A stretch of 64,000 nucleotides of DNA, from assembly GCA_040220135.1 (NCBI GenBank), contig JAVJTT010000024.1:124001-188000 (forward strand), read 5' to 3'. The position numbers and the translations under genes were made by a program. Position 1 is the stretch's first letter. Every line of letters starts with the position of its first letter. The stretch comes from CAJXMH01 sp040220135 (lineage in GTDB: Bacteria > Bacteroidota > Bacteroidia > Flavobacteriales_E > Vicingaceae). Shown piece after piece: positions 61,657 to 64,000 of the stretch. Under the pieces are notes generated by a model. That model saw only the letters and a program-made list of their open reading frames with translations, was not told the origin of the DNA and searched no databases.

Positions 61657-62130
61657 TTATTTCTTTTTCTTAGGGGGCATTTTTAAACGCTTCCAAACAT
61701 CAGTTCTACCTAATGCCGATACTCCAATGTATCCTCTAATATCTAGTGTATTTTCGTCTGACATCTTGATAATACAACTGTAAGTATTTCCATTTTCAGG
61801 GTCATAAATTGTTCCCTCAGTCCACTCGTCTTTTGCGGTGTATTCAAAATCTTTTAAAATTCGGTAGCCTCTCAAGGGGGTTGATCTTAGCTTTTCATCC
61901 GGATTGTTTTTGTCTACTTTAGGCTTTTGTGTTTCAGGGTCAATAGGATCTCTCAACCATACAATGCGTCCGTAATACTTTTCTCCTATTTTATCGATTT
62001 TGATTTTCGCTTTTCCATGACTTGGCTCCCAAACTCCTATTAATCTGTCTGCTTCAGCATTTTGCGCGCTTACACTCATAGCGCCTAGTCCCATAAATAC
62101 AACAATTAATAAACTTGCTATTCTTTTCAT
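61657..62130 (-). CDS. DUF2147 secreted protein
   Basis: A 157-residue protein with a signal peptide (ending VSAQNA) and a DUF2147 domain: LIGVWEPSHGKAKIKI, YYGRIVWLRDP, TIYDPENGNTYSC, LDIRGYIGVSALGRTDVWKR. The fold is a beta-barrel similar to lipocalin-like proteins. Function is unknown; it follows the lipoprotein gene by one base. Confidence 0.93.
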   Translation of the reverse strand: MKRIASLLIVVFMGLGAMSVSAQNAEADRLIGVWEPSHGKAKIKIDKIGEKYYGRIVWLRDPIDPETQKPKVDKNNPDEKLRSTPLRGYRILKDFEYTAKDEWTEGTIYDPENGNTYSCIIKMSDENTLDIRGYIGVSALGRTDVWKRLKMPPKKKK

Positions 62131-62131
62131 T

Positions 62132-62662
62132 TTATTTTGATTTTAATTCAACGTTTAAATTCATCTTGATCTTTGAAGATAATTCATTTCTATAATCGTC
62201 TTCATTGAAATTCCAATCCAATACCAGAGTAAACTGACCTTCCTTGAAAAATGGCGCTAAATCAGCTTCGTCGCTAGTGGTTAAGGTGATTTGACTCGAA
62301 GTTGTTTCAATGGGATTGAGGTTGGCAATAGAGGTCATTCCTTCATTTGAGCTTACAATGGATAAAGCGGCAGAAGAAAAAGCATCTGCACTAAGACTAT
62401 CTGATTCTAATAAAGAAACCGTAATAACATTGATGCTAACCGACTTAATGTCTTGAGGTTTATAGCCTTCTTTTTGAAGTAAATCCTGCATATCTAGTTT
62501 GTAATCTGCCATCAGGCTGTTTGGTCCTTCAAAAAACGGGCCATTCGCTGTAAGAGTGGTTTCTAGATCTACTTTTTCTACCGTGGTTGAGGCGCAAGAG
62601 AATAGCAGTAAAGACAGTATGATTAAGAGGCTGCAGTTTCGGAATTTAGTTAAATGCTTCAT
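62132..62662 (-). CDS. Lipoprotein, unknown function
   Basis: A 176-residue lipoprotein (signal peptide with lipobox LFSC, Cys23). The rest is beta-rich with Ser/Thr-rich parts. No known domain. A TAnnTTTG element lies 31 bases before the start; the gene heads a leftward run with DUF2147. Confidence 0.75.
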   Translation of the reverse strand: MKHLTKFRNCSLLIILSLLLFSCASTTVEKVDLETTLTANGPFFEGPNSLMADYKLDMQDLLQKEGYKPQDIKSVSINVITVSLLESDSLSADAFSSAALSIVSSNEGMTSIANLNPIETTSSQITLTTSDEADLAPFFKEGQFTLVLDWNFNEDDYRNELSSKIKMNLNVELKSK

Positions 62663-62693
62663 AGTAATCGATGAGATTAGAATTTTGAAGTAT

Positions 62694-62701
62694 CAAATAT
62701 A
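62694..62701 (-). promoter_or_regulatory. -7 promoter element for the lipoprotein/DUF2147 run
   Basis: CAAATATA on the plus strand is TATATTTG on the minus strand, 31 bases before the start codon. Confidence 0.5.
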
Positions 62702-62899
62702 AATGAATAAAGCTTTTAAGCTTGCATAGTGTGAATGGAATCGTCCAATGTTTTTACTTAGCGGTTGAAATTCATTCCTGTAAGGGTTAAACTTTTTAGA
62801 GAGAAAATAAAATAATGGATTGTAAAAATGCGTCAATTCAATTGCACCTCGCTCATCATAAGTTCGACTATGCCCAGGTCTTTATCGGGGAAGTATCAC

Positions 62900-64000
62900 T
62901 TACTTTCCGATACAAAAGCTCGAAAAAATGTGGCCCAAGATGTCTCGGTCGATCTCAATGGTGCCGGTGATTTCTCCTAAAAAGTGCAATCCCTGTCTGA
63001 TGTCCATAGCCAAAAAGTCACCGCTTATGTTTTGGTCTAAGCCATCTCTCACGCGCTGCATGGCCTCGGCTGCCTTTTGTAAGGCTTGGTGGTGCCGCGC
63101 ATTACTCACCATTACCTGATTAGCGCCGGCCATTTTTTCTTTAGCGACCTTTTCCAACTCATCAGTTAAAGCTTGCAAACGAAATTGCTTTAAGGCAGAT
63201 AAGTAAATGGTTTGCACTTCTTCAGGAAATTTAGAGCTTATCTCTTTCGGTAAATGTGCTGGATCAAAATTGCCTTTGTCTATCTTATTGGCCAAGACGA
63301 TCAATTGTTTGTCTTTGCCTTCTATTTTCTGCTGTATGTCGGCAATCATTTCTCTTACGGCCTCTTTATCTGCTTCAACGGCATCTACTAAATACAAAAC
63401 GATCATGGCTTTGTCCACCATTTGAAAAGTCCGCTTAATGCCAATGTTTTCCACTACATCTTCAGTTTCCCGTATCCCGGCTGTATCGATAAATCGAAAA
63501 CTAATCCCTCCAATCTTGATCTCATCCTCTATGCTGTCTCGAGTAGTTCCGGCAATTTCTGAAACAATGGCTTTTTCTTCTTTCAGCAAGGCATTTAGCA
63601 GGGTACTTTTCCCAACATTAGGTTTCCCTATTATGGCGACTGGAATACCATTCTTCATCACATTTCCGGTGGCAAAAGAATCGATCAAACTATTTAGCAT
63701 GTCTAGAATGCGGTTCACCAATTCCTTTAGATCATCACGATCGGCAAACTCTACATCTTCTTCGGCAAAGTCTAACTCCAATTCTATCATAGAAGTAAAG
63801 TGGATCAGCTCTTCTCTCAATTCTTTAATCTTTTGAGAAAAGCCACCTCGCATTTGGTTTAAGGCCAATTGATGAGAAGCTTTGCTTTCAGAAGCAATTA
63901 GGTCGGCCACTGCTTCCGCTTGTGCTAAGTCCATTTTGCCGTTGGTAAAAGCTCGCATAGTATACTCACCAGGATTGGCAATTCTTGCTCCTTCTTCCAT
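62900..64000 (-). CDS. mnmE: tRNA modification GTPase MnmE (partial)
   Basis: MnmE, with MnmG, makes 5-carboxymethylaminomethyl groups on U34 of some tRNAs. The visible 366 residues are the C-terminal majority; the frame is open to the window end, so the N-terminal folate-binding part is outside. G motifs are complete: GKPNVGKST (125-133), DTAGIRE, ANKID, and the C-terminal FCIGK with its conserved Cys. The apparent ATG at the edge is internal, not the start. Confidence 0.95.
   Translation of the reverse strand: MEEGARIANPGEYTMRAFTNGKMDLAQAEAVADLIASESKASHQLALNQMRGGFSQKIKELREELIHFTSMIELELDFAEEDVEFADRDDLKELVNRILDMLNSLIDSFATGNVMKNGIPVAIIGKPNVGKSTLLNALLKEEKAIVSEIAGTTRDSIEDEIKIGGISFRFIDTAGIRETEDVVENIGIKRTFQMVDKAMIVLYLVDAVEADKEAVREMIADIQQKIEGKDKQLIVLANKIDKGNFDPAHLPKEISSKFPEEVQTIYLSALKQFRLQALTDELEKVAKEKMAGANQVMVSNARHHQALQKAAEAMQRVRDGLDQNISGDFLAMDIRQGLHFLGEITGTIEIDRDILGHIFSSFCIGK

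Noticed and set aside
62702..62899. A small gene between the lipoprotein run and mnmE
   Set aside because: No frame with a start and coding character was seen; the stretch seems to be ordinary intergenic sequence.
63438..63836. 132-residue plus-strand frame inside mnmE
   Set aside because: Antisense to the GTPase motifs; shadow of a strongly conserved gene.
1..64000. CRISPR array, tRNA genes, insertion-sequence transposases or prophage genes
   Set aside because: No regular spacer-repeat pattern, no cloverleaf-like conserved tRNA sequences, and no transposase, integrase or phage protein was recognised.

Overview
The window reads as a chromosomal segment of a Gram-negative Bacteroidetes bacterium, most likely a member of the Flavobacteriales. 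Three large secreted proteins carry the C-terminal sorting domain of the type IX secretion system, a SusC/FhuA-type TonB-dependent receptor has an N-terminal carboxypeptidase-like domain, there is an ECF sigma/FecR pair, and many genes are preceded by the Bacteroidetes -7 element TAnnTTTG. lpxB and lgt confirm an outer membrane with lipid A and lipoproteins. Genes are dense, and no complete insertion sequence, CRISPR array, tRNA or prophage was seen. The species cannot be named from the sequence.

Layout. 1-4.5 kb: tail of a membrane protein, lpxB, a SpoIID-like protein and a ComEC-type membrane protein. 4.5-12.8 kb: two tandem paralogous secreted M4 metalloproteases, a Rieske protein and a DUF2279 protein. 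12.8-14.3 kb: NUDIX hydrolase, Smr-domain protein, and the RNase P RNA gene ending in a strong two-way terminator. 14.3-21.6 kb: a 1730-residue modular cell-surface protein, a LolD-like ATPase and sucC. 21.6-23.8 kb: a small membrane-protein/winged-helix cluster. 23.8-32.4 kb: methyltransferases, an epimerase-like protein, a double-USP protein beside a SulP transporter with an extra C-terminal domain, a DUF4159 protein and rsmE.

32.4-34.7 kb: an AT-rich two-gene unit, an AAA ATPase directly abutting an unrecognised protein whose C-terminal part resembles the phospholipase D-like domain of MITD1. This is the best candidate for an undescribed (perhaps defence) system. 34.7-40 kb: biotin carboxylase, a small membrane protein, a 2OG-Fe(II) oxygenase and a TonB receptor. 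39.7-40.7 kb: a gap with repeat debris and a remnant of the neighbouring surface-protein gene, next to an AT-rich gene of unknown function. 40.7-46.2 kb: a leftward run lgt-suhB-ECF sigma-FecR-STN/surface-repeat protein.

46.2-64 kb: methyltransferase, a large PLP enzyme, purT, CoA-binding protein, Lon N-domain protein, DedA/VTT-like protein, cyclophilin, NlpC/P60 hydrolase, thiolase, a 7TM-HD phosphohydrolase, a lipoprotein, a ToxR-like membrane regulator, several envelope proteins and the C-terminal part of mnmE. Most genes serve envelope construction, secretion and core metabolism. A feature of the layout is that five of about ten convergent gene pairs overlap by exactly four bases so that the two stop codons share a palindromic core.
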